Source: Bacillota bacterium
GTDB taxonomy: Bacteria > Bacillota_E > JAJZYS01 > JAJYTV01
NCBI GenBank assembly: GCA_021845645.1
Contig: JAJZVM010000001.1
Coordinates: 1 to 64,000, forward strand
Length of the DNA stretch: 64,000 nt
Reading direction: 5' to 3'
Shown here: piece by piece, positions 16,771 through 25,381 of the stretch
How the letters are laid out: every line of letters starts with the position of its first letter
How positions within the stretch are numbered: the first letter of the stretch is position 1
Notes under the pieces: model-generated
The model's database searches: none
What the model saw: the letters and a program-made list of their open reading frames with translations, nothing else
Told to the model about the DNA's origin: nothing
Program-made: the position numbers and the translations under genes

Positions 16771-18033
16771 GTGCCGGCCTACCACATCGACGGAGGAAGG
16801 CGCCTGCAGGGCGAGGTGCCCGTGAATGGCGCGAAGAACGCGGCCTTGCCCGTAGTCGTCGCGGCAGCCCTGGCCGCGGAAGGTCAGTCGACGATCGACA
16901 ACGTTCCGCGCCATACCGACATTCTGGATCTGCTGGCGATCCTCGAGGCGCTTGGCGTCACGGTTCGCTTCACCGGGCCGAAGACCCTGTCCATGGACGC
17001 GTCGGGACTCGCGCGGCACGTCGCGCCGTACGGGCTGGCGGCGCGCCTCAGGGCTTCCACCTACATCACCGGGCTGCTCCTCGCGCGGCTAGGCAAGGCT
17101 GAGGTCGCGTTGCCGGGCGGCGATGACATCGGCGCCCGCCCGGTGGACTTCCACTTGCGCGGGTTTCAGGCGCTCGGCGCGAATGTCGCCGTGGTGCGCG
17201 GCGCGATCCACGGCACGACGGACGGCCTGCGAGGTGCCCGTTTCTTCATCGACCGCCAGTCCGTGGGCACGACCTGCAATCTCATGCTCGCCGCCTCGCT
17301 AGCCCAGGGGACGACGCTGCTCGAAAACGCCGCCCGCGAGCCTGAGGTGGTGGATCTCGCCACCTTCATCACCGCCATGGGAGGCAAGGTCCACGGCGCA
17401 GGTACCGGCGTCATCCGCATCGAGGGGGTGCCGCGCCTGCATGGAGCGCGGCATGAGATCATCCCGGACCGCATCGAAGCGGGTACCTTCCTCCTGGCGG
17501 CCGCGGCCACGTCCGGTCGCGTCACCGTCCATGCGGTCATTCCGGAGCACCTCCGGGTGCTTACGGCAAAGCTGCGCCTCGCGGGGGCGCGCATCCGCAC
17601 GACGGCAGACTCGGTGACGGTGGACGCCCCGCGGCGGCTGACCGCCCTCGACGCGCGCACCGAGCCCTACCCCGGGTTCCCGACCGATCTGCAGCCGCAG
17701 CTCATCGCGGCACTTAGCCGTGCCGATGGGGTCTCCGTCGTCGAGGAGACCGTGTTCGAGAACCGGTTCGGGTACACGAACGATCTCGTCCGCCTGGGAG
17801 CGCAGATCCGGATCGTCGGGCAGAACACGGCCGTCGTCACGGGTGTGGATGAGCTCAGCGGAGCTCCTGTGGCCGCGACAGACATCCGGGCGGGCGCGGC
17901 GCTGGTCATCGCAGGACTGGCAGCGCACGGCACGACCGACGTGCTGGGCGTGCACCACATCGCCCGCGGCTACGAGCATCTCGAGGAGAAGCTGAGGCAC
18001 CTTGGCGCACGGATCCATCTGGTCGAGGATTGA
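16771..18033 (+). CDS. murA: UDP-N-acetylglucosamine 1-carboxyvinyltransferase, Asp-type active site
   Basis: First committed step of peptidoglycan synthesis (enolpyruvyl transfer from PEP to UDP-GlcNAc). The 420-residue product has the KNAALPVVVAAALA motif with the essential Lys, the RASTYITG block and the C-terminal DLVRLGAQI and DIRAGAALVIA segments. The loop that normally reads PGGC(T/A)IGARPVD reads PGGDDIGARPVD, with Asp118 at the catalytic Cys position. Such Cys-to-Asp enzymes (mycobacteria, Borrelia, Chlamydia) stay active and resist fosfomycin. GTG 16771 has AGGAG 8 nt upstream. The 286 bases before it hold the SASP terminator and no other gene that I can see. Confidence 0.95.
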   Translation: MPAYHIDGGRRLQGEVPVNGAKNAALPVVVAAALAAEGQSTIDNVPRHTDILDLLAILEALGVTVRFTGPKTLSMDASGLARHVAPYGLAARLRASTYITGLLLARLGKAEVALPGGDDIGARPVDFHLRGFQALGANVAVVRGAIHGTTDGLRGARFFIDRQSVGTTCNLMLAASLAQGTTLLENAAREPEVVDLATFITAMGGKVHGAGTGVIRIEGVPRLHGARHEIIPDRIEAGTFLLAAAATSGRVTVHAVIPEHLRVLTAKLRLAGARIRTTADSVTVDAPRRLTALDARTEPYPGFPTDLQPQLIAALSRADGVSVVEETVFENRFGYTNDLVRLGAQIRIVGQNTAVVTGVDELSGAPVAATDIRAGAALVIAGLAAHGTTDVLGVHHIARGYEHLEEKLRHLGARIHLVED

Positions 18034-18060
18034 CGCGCCGGAGCCCCCGCGAGCGCAAAG

Positions 18061-18089
18061 GGGCCTTCTGACCAATGGTCAGAAGGCCC
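18061..18089. terminator. Bidirectional terminator between murA and a small gene
   Basis: GGGCCTTCTGACC (18061-18073) pairs perfectly with GGTCAGAAGGCCC (18077-18089) over a 3-nt loop, 27 nt after the murA stop. It lies between convergent genes. Confidence 0.75.
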
Positions 18090-18128
18090 GGGCCACCTGC
18101 GTGCGCGTCGGCGACTGCGCCGTCCGGC

Positions 18129-18332
18129 TCAGGCCAGGACGTTCAGGATCTGCCCCGTCTTGGAGCCGTTGGTCGCGCCGCCCTGGGCCTCGACGCCGTG
18201 GTCGCCGTCACCGTCCGGCCGCTGCTGCGCGGCCGGGGTGGCCGCCTGTTGCACAGCGGCCCTGCGGACCGACGCAGCCACCTGCTGCGTCGCCTGGTAC
18301 TGGGGCTGCCCCGATACACCGGACACGTTCAT
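18129..18332 (-). CDS. Small protein, possibly YjfB-like (putative motility protein family)
   Basis: 67 residues, Gln/Ala-rich (QYQATQQVAASVRRAAVQQA) with a C-terminal GQILNVLA. The overall plan - short N-terminal MNVSGVSG, central helix containing QQVAxSV, C-terminal hydrophobic strand - resembles the small YjfB family of Firmicutes, whose function is unknown. The Shine-Dalgarno GGGGGAGG 6 nt before ATG 18332 is strong and a terminator follows, so I take the gene as real; the family call is tentative. Confidence 0.5.
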   Translation of the reverse strand: MNVSGVSGQPQYQATQQVAASVRRAAVQQAATPAAQQRPDGDGDHGVEAQGGATNGSKTGQILNVLA

Positions 18333-18406
18333 GGGACCACCTCCCCCACGGCAAAGCTACCACTTCCCACCTGAGGCGCGTCTGAGGAGAAGGAGGAACC
18401 ACGCAC

Positions 18407-18493
18407 ATGGGGCCCCCGCGCGTGCCGGCGCCCTCTTCGCGCTGGCCGAGCGCCACATCGGCCCCGCGGCAGCGGCACGCCTCACCCTCGCCG
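18407..18493 (+). pseudogene. Possible remnant of a small plus-strand gene
   Basis: AAGGAGGA precedes an ATG at 18407, but the frame with normal codon usage is the next one, entered if the run GGGGCCCCC had one more C; it then reads ARAGALFALAERHIGPAAAARL and stops being plausible at the edge of the gpr fragment. I do not recognise the protein. It may be the start of a gene cut off when the gpr fragment arrived. Confidence 0.25.
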
Positions 18494-18613
18494 TCAGGAG
18501 TAAAGCCCGAACTCCCCGATGTCGATGCCGGTCTGCAAGCTCGTGTTGAGCGCGCCCGCGATCAATCGCGAAAGGTCTTCGATCTGCGCGTCGATCTCCT
18601 TGGGTGTGACGGT
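18494..18613 (-). pseudogene. Truncated second copy of the spore protease gene gpr (last 39 codons)
   Basis: Encodes KEIDAQIEDLSRLIAGALN and on to the C-terminal GIDIGEFGLYS, ending in TGA. Against the intact gpr end (21241-21360), 37 of 39 residues agree but only about 93 of 120 bases (hand count), so the differences are mostly synonymous. There is no start codon or upstream gpr sequence. It is therefore the tail of a diverged, once functional gpr rather than a fresh duplication. Confidence 0.88.
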
Positions 18614-18648
18614 TCCAGCAGGTCTGCAACGACCTCTCTGTAGCGGAC

Positions 18649-20017
18649 CTAAAGAGTCACCAGGGGCTGTGGCGCCAGCTCTCCTTCCCGCAATAGGGCA
18701 GCCTCGGTGCCATCGATGAGCACCCGCAGTCCGTGCTCGAACGCTTCTTCGCCCAGCGCGCTGCAGCCAATCCGCATTGCCGTGAGTAGCATCGACCTAC
18801 GGTCGCCGCCAACCTGCAGAGTCGTTGCGTCAGCGCCCACGCTCTTGAGGACTACTTCAGAATCGAAGGCCGGAGGCGCGCCACGTAGTAGGTGGGCACA
18901 GCCGTGTCGAGCCAACTGACCCAGCCACCGGTAACGAACGTCCATGCCCCCGCGATCAGCGGCGGGCGATAGGCGACGTCGTTCCGGACGTCGTAGACGT
19001 CGCCGTTGCCTCCGCCGCACGAGACGAGCGGGCCGCTGACGATCGGTATCGGGTTCTGGGTGCCCTCAACGAGCACGAGCTTCTTTCCGACGAGCGCGTA
19101 GAGGCTTTGCCCCGCCAAGAACGCCACGACGTCCTTGTCCGCGACCACTGGCGCGATGAGCGTCGGACTCCGTGCGACGGCGTCCATGTCGCCGTCGCCC
19201 AGGTCGATGCGCAGGAGCTCGGAGGGCGGAGCCGTGGGGAGATCAGTCCATGGCGTTGCCACCAGGAGAAGGTCGCGCCCCTCAAGCGCTGGCCACGCTA
19301 CGGTGACGCCGTACAACCTCAGTGGCCACTGCGAGCGGCTGCGGCTCGGGAGGTCCGGGATGCGAGGGGCTTGCTCCAGATGGCAGGCACGCGCGACGAC
19401 CAGTGGTGTCGCACCGCCTCGCAAGAGGTGCACCTGGAGGACCTCCGTGACGTCGCATGCGCCCGTCCTCAAGGCGCCGGCGACGTAGAGGCTTCGCCAG
19501 CCAGCACCGCACCGCTGAGCGCGCGGGAGGCGGTGAGTTCGTCCGTGAACGGCCGACGCACGCCGGTCCTGAAATTGTACAGGTAGTAGGCGACAGGGCC
19601 GCCGTCTTGATCGCTCATCTGTCCCCAGAACACCCAGTCGCGGTCGACCGTCACCTGGAAGGGCTCCTGATCCGGGGCGGCTGGGCCCATCAGGTTCTGC
19701 GATTTGCCGGTCGCAGGGTCGAGGAGCAGGAGGCGTCCCGGTCTCGGCGTCATGTCGGCCATGTTTCCCGGCCAGATGGAGACCAGGACGCCCCGACCTG
19801 GCGCGGCTCCGCTCACCGATAGCCGATCTCCGTGAAGATGGTACGCGGGTCCCTCAGTGATCCTCGCCAGGTTCGACACGTGCTAGGCGACGCCACGCGC
19901 CGTTTGGGTGCTCGGCACCCCAAAGACGTCGGTTCGGCCGGTCGACCGCGGGGCAGAACTGATGCAAGCCGCGAGGATCAGTACCGCCGCGGCGACCGCT
20001 GGTAAGCCCCTTCGCAT
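18649..20017 (-). pseudogene. Broken lipoprotein gene, beta-propeller-like (one stop, two frameshifts)
   Basis: The ATG at 20017 has GGAGG 8 nt upstream and begins a lipoprotein signal (RRGLPAVAAAVLILAAC, lipobox LAAC). The frame meets TAG at 19883-19885, goes on in the same frame as HVSNLARITEGPAYHLHGD to 19469, shifts near 19480 into WRSLYVAGALRTGACDVTEV, and shifts again near 18865 into FDSEVVLKSVGADATTLQVG, ending at 18649. Read together this gives one protein of about 450 residues with repeated strand-rich segments (LLLLDPATG, WVFWGQM, LLRIDLGDGD, GGWVSWLD) like a TolB-type propeller. Function unknown. Translational coupling across the TTGA overlap at 19469-19472 is possible but three lesions favour decay. 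Confidence 0.75.
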
Positions 20018-20214
20018 CGGCTCCGCCTCCGGCGCAAGGTTCTGTAGGATCAGCCCAACTCCTGCCACACATGGTCTGCTCAGCGCAGGCAATGGTCGAC
20101 GAGATCACGCAGACGGTTGGAATGGAAGCATCATGCAGGTGCCGCCGTGGACGGATGGAATTACTCGGGCGACCCGACCTGAAGCCGCTGCACCTTCGAT
20201 CGGAGGCGCGCCGG

Positions 20215-21045
20215 ATGAAGCCGCATCTGGTCTCGGTGGCCGCACTCGTCGCACTGCTGGCTGGCTGCGGGTGGCGCAGTAGCCATCAGGCCGCGTCCGC
20301 GCGGCCTGCGCTCCATGCGTCCTCCTGCCTCAACCCCTCGACCGTGTACCTCTCCGAGGTCGCACATGGCGAAGCGTTCGGCGAGAGTGCAGCGTGGCTG
20401 AGCCTCAGCCTGCTCGGTGGCGTGAGCTCACCCGACGCCGTGAACAGCGGGCGTCTCGTGGAAGCAGTGGTGGCCGACGGCCCCATCTGGTCGGTGGAGG
20501 ATCTCTGGCTGACGCCCAAAGACGCGGCTCGACTCCAGGCCTTCGCACGCAGCCATCCTACGTCGATGGCTCTAACCGTCCAGGCGTGCTTTGTCGGTCG
20601 ACGCCAGGTCGCGCTCCGGCGGATCGCTGTCGCCCAGGGACCTCCTGCCCAGCGCGCCACCCAGCTCGTCCAGGGCATCGAGATGGCCGGCCCCAAGAGC
20701 GTTGCTCCCGGCGACACCCTCTTCGTCGTGCTGTCCAAGGGCAGCATGTACGACATGGTCTACCGATGGGGACTCCCGGGCGGCCCGGGGGGCGAGGTCT
20801 GGTACGCCTACGACCAGACCAGGGACCTTCTCTACCGATTACCCATTCCGGTGCTAGCCTCCGCGGACGCCCAGGACGTCTTCGAGTTCACGGTGCCGCA
20901 GGATGCGGCGCCCGGCTCGTACTTCCTCGCCCTGCTCAGACCGCCAATGCCGCGCTCGCCCGGCGCGAAGCCGGGAGAGCCCGGCTTCGGGTTCATGAAC
21001 GGAATCAACCCTGGAGGGTTCACGTTCGAGGTCGAGGCGCGATGA
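20215..21045 (+). CDS. Lipoprotein of unknown function
   Basis: 276 residues with a classic lipoprotein signal peptide (KPHLVSVAALVALLAGC, lipobox LAGC). GGAGG lies 8 nt before ATG 20215; the longer upstream frame has no support. The mature part contains the segments VAPGDTLFVVLSKGSMYD and VFEFTVPQDAAPGSYFLAL, suggesting an Ig-like beta fold near the C-terminus. It is intact and divergent from the broken lipoprotein gene. No family recognised. Confidence 0.78.
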   Translation: MKPHLVSVAALVALLAGCGWRSSHQAASARPALHASSCLNPSTVYLSEVAHGEAFGESAAWLSLSLLGGVSSPDAVNSGRLVEAVVADGPIWSVEDLWLTPKDAARLQAFARSHPTSMALTVQACFVGRRQVALRRIAVAQGPPAQRATQLVQGIEMAGPKSVAPGDTLFVVLSKGSMYDMVYRWGLPGGPGGEVWYAYDQTRDLLYRLPIPVLASADAQDVFEFTVPQDAAPGSYFLALLRPPMPRSPGAKPGEPGFGFMNGINPGGFTFEVEAR

Positions 21046-21112
21046 TGAACCACAGGCACGGTCAGTCGAGGCGGCGGGGCTCGCGGCGCGCATGCACCCG
21101 GGAAGGACCAGT

Positions 21113-21193
21113 GTGCCGAGGCGAACACCGGCAGTGGCTCTCGGGCCCCTGGTTGCCCTCGCGTACACGGGGTGCGGGTCCCGGCCCAAGTGA
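21113..21193 (+). pseudogene. Lipoprotein signal-peptide remnant
   Basis: A 26-codon frame from GTG 21113 (GGAAGG 6 nt upstream) reads RRTPAVALGPLVALAYTGC then stops seven codons later. It has all the marks of a lipoprotein signal and lipobox but no mature domain, so it looks like the front end of a gene lost when this patch was rearranged. A functional micro-lipoprotein cannot be excluded. Confidence 0.35.
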
Positions 21194-21240
21194 GGTCGGG
21201 AGCCACCGATAGAGCGCACATGACCGTGTTACCAGAGGCA

Positions 21241-22200
21241 CTAGGAGTACAGACCGAACTCCCCGATGTCGATCCCTGGCTGCAGGCTGGTGTTCAACGC
21301 GCCAGCAATCAGCCTGGAAAGATCCTCTATTTGCGCGTCAATCTCCTTCGGCGTCACCATCAGATCTCCCACGGACTCCCCGAGCACATGGGCGATCAGT
21401 GCGTCGCGCTGCTTGTCGTAGAGTTCATCGAGCACTTCGTAGAATTGCACGTCCTCCTTCAATTCCTCGATGAGACCCTGGATGGTGTCTCGCGCGATCG
21501 TGATGGCATGCACCACCGTCGGGACGCCGATGGCCAGCACCGGCACACCGAGCGTCTCGCGGTTCAACGCCGCGCGATGGTTGCCCACGCCAGAGCCCGG
21601 CTGTATGCCGGTATCCGCGACCTGGATGGTGCTGGCGATCCGCTCCACGGACCGCGCCGCGAGGGCGTCGATGGCGATGACGAAGCCAGGCTGCAGCCGG
21701 TCGACCACGGCCCGCACCATCTCGCCGGTCTCGATGCCGGTGATGCCGAGCACTCCTGGGGCGAGCGCCGCCACGGGGCGCATGTTCCGCTGCACCTCCG
21801 CCGGCACCACGGACCTGAGATGGCGCGTCACAAGCAGCCGCGACACGACGCGTGGCCCCAGCGCGTCGGGCGTCGCCTGCCAGTTGCCCAGGCCGACGAC
21901 GAGCGCCTCGGAGAGTCCCTCCCCAGCCGGTAGCATGTCGACGAGCACCCGGCTCAGGTGCTTGCCCACCGCTGCGGCGTGCTCGCGATCGTGGCGCCGC
22001 AACTGACGCGACTCGAAGGTGACGTAGCGCCCGACCGGCTTGCCTACCGCCTCGGCACCCTCAGGGGTCTCCACCACCACTTCGCTGATCGTGATGCCAT
22101 CTTCCGTCCGCTCGTCCGCCCGCACCCCCGAAAGCCTGCGGGAAGCCTTCTGCGCGTCCCGGTGCGCCTCGATCGCCAGATCCGTGCGAAAACTCGGCAC
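21241..22200 (-). CDS. gpr: GPR endopeptidase (germination protease)
   Basis: Aspartate-type (A25) protease that starts SASP degradation during germination by cutting in the FKYE(I/V)A region. The 319-residue product opens FRTDLAIEAHRDA (the autoprocessing region), has GLGNWQATPDALGPRVV, VIAIDALAARSVERI and TIQVADTGIQPGSGVGN, and ends GIDIGEFGLYS. GTG 22200 has GGAGG 7 nt upstream. Its substrates, two SASPs, are encoded 5 kb away. A truncated second copy lies at 18494-18613. The usual downstream partner spoIIP is absent. The 259 bases upstream, to the permease, show nothing that I can support. Confidence 0.95.
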   Translation of the reverse strand: MPSFRTDLAIEAHRDAQKASRRLSGVRADERTEDGITISEVVVETPEGAEAVGKPVGRYVTFESRQLRRHDREHAAAVGKHLSRVLVDMLPAGEGLSEALVVGLGNWQATPDALGPRVVSRLLVTRHLRSVVPAEVQRNMRPVAALAPGVLGITGIETGEMVRAVVDRLQPGFVIAIDALAARSVERIASTIQVADTGIQPGSGVGNHRAALNRETLGVPVLAIGVPTVVHAITIARDTIQGLIEELKEDVQFYEVLDELYDKQRDALIAHVLGESVGDLMVTPKEIDAQIEDLSRLIAGALNTSLQPGIDIGEFGLYS

Positions 22201-22459
22201 CGCATCGCCTCCGACCGACTAGTCTGCCCGTCCACGGCCCGCGCATGCGATGCGGCGTCCCACCCGCCTGGGCCAGGAAGCATGCCCTGCGTCCCAGGGC
22301 CATTGACTCACTGGCCTGCGGCCTCAAGTCGACAAACGGAGACACGACACGCGGGTTGCGCCTGCGCCGGTCACGGATCGGCGTCGCAGGCCGACAGAAG
22401 AGACCACCGCCTGGCGGCAGGAGGCAACCCATCCAGCGCGAAGTGCAGCATCTCGGGAG

Positions 22460-23791
22460 GTGGCTTCGCTGCCCGAATTGCGGCGCGTCCTGCGCCTGCC
22501 GACCATCGTCTCGACGAGTGCAGGTCTCGCCTTCGCGGCCGTCAACTTTCTCGCCGTGATCCAGGTCGCAGACCTCGTCGCGGGTGACTCCGCCTGGCTC
22601 GCCATCGTCACGGCCGGTGTGCTCTGTTTGCTCGCAGCCGGCGTCTTCGGCGAGTTGAACGCCGTCCTGCCTTCGGCGGCCGGCATCCGCCTCTGGACGC
22701 GGCAGGGCATCAACGACGGCTTTTCACTCGTCTTTACGCTGCTCTACCTGACGACCATCCTCGCCGTCATCGCCGCCGACAGCTTCATCCTCGCGCAGGC
22801 CATCCAAGCCGGCATCCCGGCCATCCCCGGCATCATCTGGATCTTGCTGTTCCTCTCCCTCGCGCTCTGGGCCAATCTGCGCGGCGTCAAGATGGCCGGG
22901 CGCGTCCAGGACGCCACCACCTTCGTCTTGCTCGGCTCGTTGACGCTCATCGCCATCGCGGCGATCGTGCACGTGCACCACCCGTGGCATACGCCGCTCG
23001 CCCCCGGCGGCGGCTACCTGCAGGCGGTCGCGCTCGGCGTCTTCGTCTTCGTCGGTTTCGAGTGGGTGACGCCGCTCGCCGAGGAGGTCACGGACTCGCG
23101 CCTGATGCCGCGCGGCATGTTCATCGCGATCGGGTTGATCGCGATCGCGTTCGGGCTGTTCAGCCTGGCGGCGACCCACCTCTTGCCGACGCACGCCCTG
23201 ACGAGTTCGCTCGTGCCGCAGCTGCTGGTAGGCAGAGCCGCCTTCGGCGAGCTCGGATTCTGGTGGATGCTCGTGATCACGGTGATCACCGCAGGTACCA
23301 CCTTCAACGGCAGTTTTGTCTCGGCGTCGCGCCTGCTTTACGCGCTAGCGCGCGAGCGGTCCCTGCCAGGCTGGTTCGCCGCCCTGAACGACCGCTTCGT
23401 GCCGATGCGCGCGCTCTACGCCCTGTTCGGCACCTCGGTGGTCCTGGCCGTCCTCGTCTTCGCCACGGGCGACTACCGCGTCCTGATCAACGCAGGAGCG
23501 GCTCTGGAAGCGGTGATGTACGTAGTCGCGGCATGGGCGGTGATCGGGCTGCGGCGACGCCAGCCGGACGCCGAGCGCAGCTTCCGGTTGCCTTTCGGCA
23601 TCATCCTGCCCATCCTTACCATAGTGGTCTTTCTTGTGCTGGCTGTCGGAGCCGCCACGAGCCCCTCCGGCATCCCCGGCCCTGTGCCCTGGGTGCTCGT
23701 CGTGCTGCTCGTGATCGCGCTGCTGAGCCTCCTCTACGTGCGGCTCTATGTACCGAAGCTGCGCGTGAGACGGCAGCGGCCCTCTGCTTGA
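22460..23791 (+). CDS. APC-family amino acid permease
   Basis: About 440 residues with 12 hydrophobic helices. Helix 1 reads VSTSAGLAFAAVNFLAV, without the usual GxG(I/V)F motif, so it is a divergent member; GFEWVTPLAEEVTDSRLMPRG (helix 6 and following loop) and ASRLLYALARERSLPGWFA (helix 8 loop) are typical of the superfamily. The start is doubtful: GTG 22460 overlaps GGGAGG itself. It is followed within 26 nt by a peptidase and then a NUDIX gene, suggesting an operon for uptake and use of peptides or amino acids. Confidence 0.85.
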   Translation: MASLPELRRVLRLPTIVSTSAGLAFAAVNFLAVIQVADLVAGDSAWLAIVTAGVLCLLAAGVFGELNAVLPSAAGIRLWTRQGINDGFSLVFTLLYLTTILAVIAADSFILAQAIQAGIPAIPGIIWILLFLSLALWANLRGVKMAGRVQDATTFVLLGSLTLIAIAAIVHVHHPWHTPLAPGGGYLQAVALGVFVFVGFEWVTPLAEEVTDSRLMPRGMFIAIGLIAIAFGLFSLAATHLLPTHALTSSLVPQLLVGRAAFGELGFWWMLVITVITAGTTFNGSFVSASRLLYALARERSLPGWFAALNDRFVPMRALYALFGTSVVLAVLVFATGDYRVLINAGAALEAVMYVVAAWAVIGLRRRQPDAERSFRLPFGIILPILTIVVFLVLAVGAATSPSGIPGPVPWVLVVLLVIALLSLLYVRLYVPKLRVRRQRPSA

Positions 23792-23817
23792 ACGTCGCAC
23801 GAAGGAGGAGACCCGCC

Positions 23818-24930
23818 TTGACCTGGCCCAACTGGCTCCCGCCGCCCCCGCCGCTTCCCGATCTGATCGCGGATCTCGCAGCTCTCGTCGCAATCCCCGC
23901 GCCGCCGCAGCGCGAACACGAGCGGGCCGTCGCGCTGCGCGACTGGCTTGGGGCACGCGGCCTGCCGGCCGCGATCGACCAGACGGGCAACGTCGTGGCG
24001 CGCTGGGGACCGGCCACCGGCAAGGCGAAGGCCCTCCTCGCCCACATCGACACGGCGCTCGACGTCGGCCAAGTGACGCCGCGCGAGGAAGACGGCCGCC
24101 TGTACGGCCACGGCGCCGCCGACAACGGCAGTGGACTCTGCGTCCTCTCGCACCTCGCCGTTCTGGCCTGGCAGAGCGGTGTGCAGCCGCATCGTCCGAT
24201 CTACTTCGTCTTCAATGTCGGCGAGGAGGGCCTCGGCGACCTGCGTGGCGCGCGCGGCTTCGTGGCGGAGCACAAGAAGGAGCTGGACGGCGTCATCGCG
24301 CTCGACGGCCGCCTCGGCGACATCGTGCACCAGGGCATCGCGTCGAGACGTCTCGACGCCGGCTTCGAGACCGTGGGCGGCCACAGCTGGAGCGATTTCG
24401 GCAGCCCTTCCGCCATCCATCTGCTTGGGCAGGCGATCGCCCGCCTGGGTGACCTCTCGCTGCCGCATGCGCCGCGCACCACCCTGAACGTCGGCATCGT
24501 CTCGGGGGGCAGCGCCGTGAACGCGATCGCGCGTGAGGCCCACTGCCTGATCGACCTGCGGTCGGAGGACATGCGCGAGCTCCACCGCCTCGAGCGCGAC
24601 GTGCGCGCCGTGTTCCAGGATCTCGCCCACATGCCGGTGCGCTTCCACTGCCAGTGCATCGGCGACCGGCCGGGCGGAGCCGTCGAGCGAGACCACCCGC
24701 TCGTCGCCACCGCGGCAGCGGCACTCGCCGACATCGGCTTGGCGCCGCTCTACACCGCGGGCTCCACCGACGCCAATGCGGCCCTGGGCCAAGACATCCC
24801 GGGGATATGCTGCGGCGTCGGCCGCGGTGGTCTCGCCCACACTCCGGACGAGTGGCTCGACGAGTCCTCGCTGGTGGACGGCCTGCAGTTCGCGGCGGCA
24901 CTGCTGAGCCGCCTGGCAGACAAGATCTGA
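23818..24930 (+). CDS. M20-family metallopeptidase
   Basis: 370-residue zinc peptidase/deacylase. Metal ligands are visible as LLAHIDTALDVG (His and Asp), HGAADNGSG (bridging Asp), NVGEEGLGD (general base Glu and ligand Glu) and the C-terminal GGLAHTPDEW (His). The dimerisation domain lies in between (TLNVGIVSGGSAVNAIA). TTG 23818 follows GAAGGAGGAG at ideal distance. Substrate unknown; dipeptides or acyl amino acids are usual for the family. Confidence 0.9.
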   Translation: MTWPNWLPPPPPLPDLIADLAALVAIPAPPQREHERAVALRDWLGARGLPAAIDQTGNVVARWGPATGKAKALLAHIDTALDVGQVTPREEDGRLYGHGAADNGSGLCVLSHLAVLAWQSGVQPHRPIYFVFNVGEEGLGDLRGARGFVAEHKKELDGVIALDGRLGDIVHQGIASRRLDAGFETVGGHSWSDFGSPSAIHLLGQAIARLGDLSLPHAPRTTLNVGIVSGGSAVNAIAREAHCLIDLRSEDMRELHRLERDVRAVFQDLAHMPVRFHCQCIGDRPGGAVERDHPLVATAAAALADIGLAPLYTAGSTDANAALGQDIPGICCGVGRGGLAHTPDEWLDESSLVDGLQFAAALLSRLADKI

Positions 24931-25373
24931 TGCGTGCCGCCGATGCCGCTGGCTGCGCCATCCTGGATGCGCAGGGACGCGTGCTGCTCGTGCACCAGAC
25001 ATACCGCGACCGGCTCTGGGAGGTACCGGGCGGCGTCGTAGGCCCCGGCGAGAACGCCTGGGACGCGGCGGTGCGCGAATGCCGGGAGGAACTCGGCGTC
25101 ACGCCTGTGGATCCGCAGCTGAGCGGCATCTATTACCGGCAGGCGAGCGACAGCTACGTCTTCATCTTCCGGGTCCAGGGCATCAGCGGCACGCCTGCGC
25201 CGGACGGCAAAGAGATCGACGACTTCGGCTATTTCCACCTGCAGGACGTTCCCTGGCCGGTGACGTCCTTTGCGTTGCAGCGCCTGCGCGACGCCGTCAG
25301 CTTCAACGGCCGCGTGAGCCTGCGCACGGAACTGCGTCGCGAGCGCCGCCTCGTCGGTCAGCGGCTGCAGTAG
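24930..25373 (+). CDS. NUDIX hydrolase
   Basis: 147 residues. The NUDIX box is complete: GVVGPGENAWDAAVREC followed by REELGV. The fold text FRVQGI...IDDFGYFHLQDVP fits the family. ATG 24930 overlaps the peptidase stop (TGATG), so the two are co-translated. It could clean up damaged or excess nucleotides; the substrate cannot be told. It converges on aroA with an 8-nt gap and no obvious terminator. Confidence 0.88.
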   Translation: MRAADAAGCAILDAQGRVLLVHQTYRDRLWEVPGGVVGPGENAWDAAVRECREELGVTPVDPQLSGIYYRQASDSYVFIFRVQGISGTPAPDGKEIDDFGYFHLQDVPWPVTSFALQRLRDAVSFNGRVSLRTELRRERRLVGQRLQ

Positions 25374-25381
25374 GCCAATCG

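Noticed and set aside
19469..19472. Two separate translationally coupled genes in the lipoprotein pseudogene
   Set aside because: The TTGA overlap is possible as coupling, but the upstream in-frame TAG and the further frameshift near 18865 make decay of one gene simpler.
18614..21240. An insertion sequence or integrated element between the gpr fragment and gpr
   Set aside because: No transposase, integrase or terminal inverted repeats were seen; the repeats are diverged gpr sequence rather than a short target duplication.
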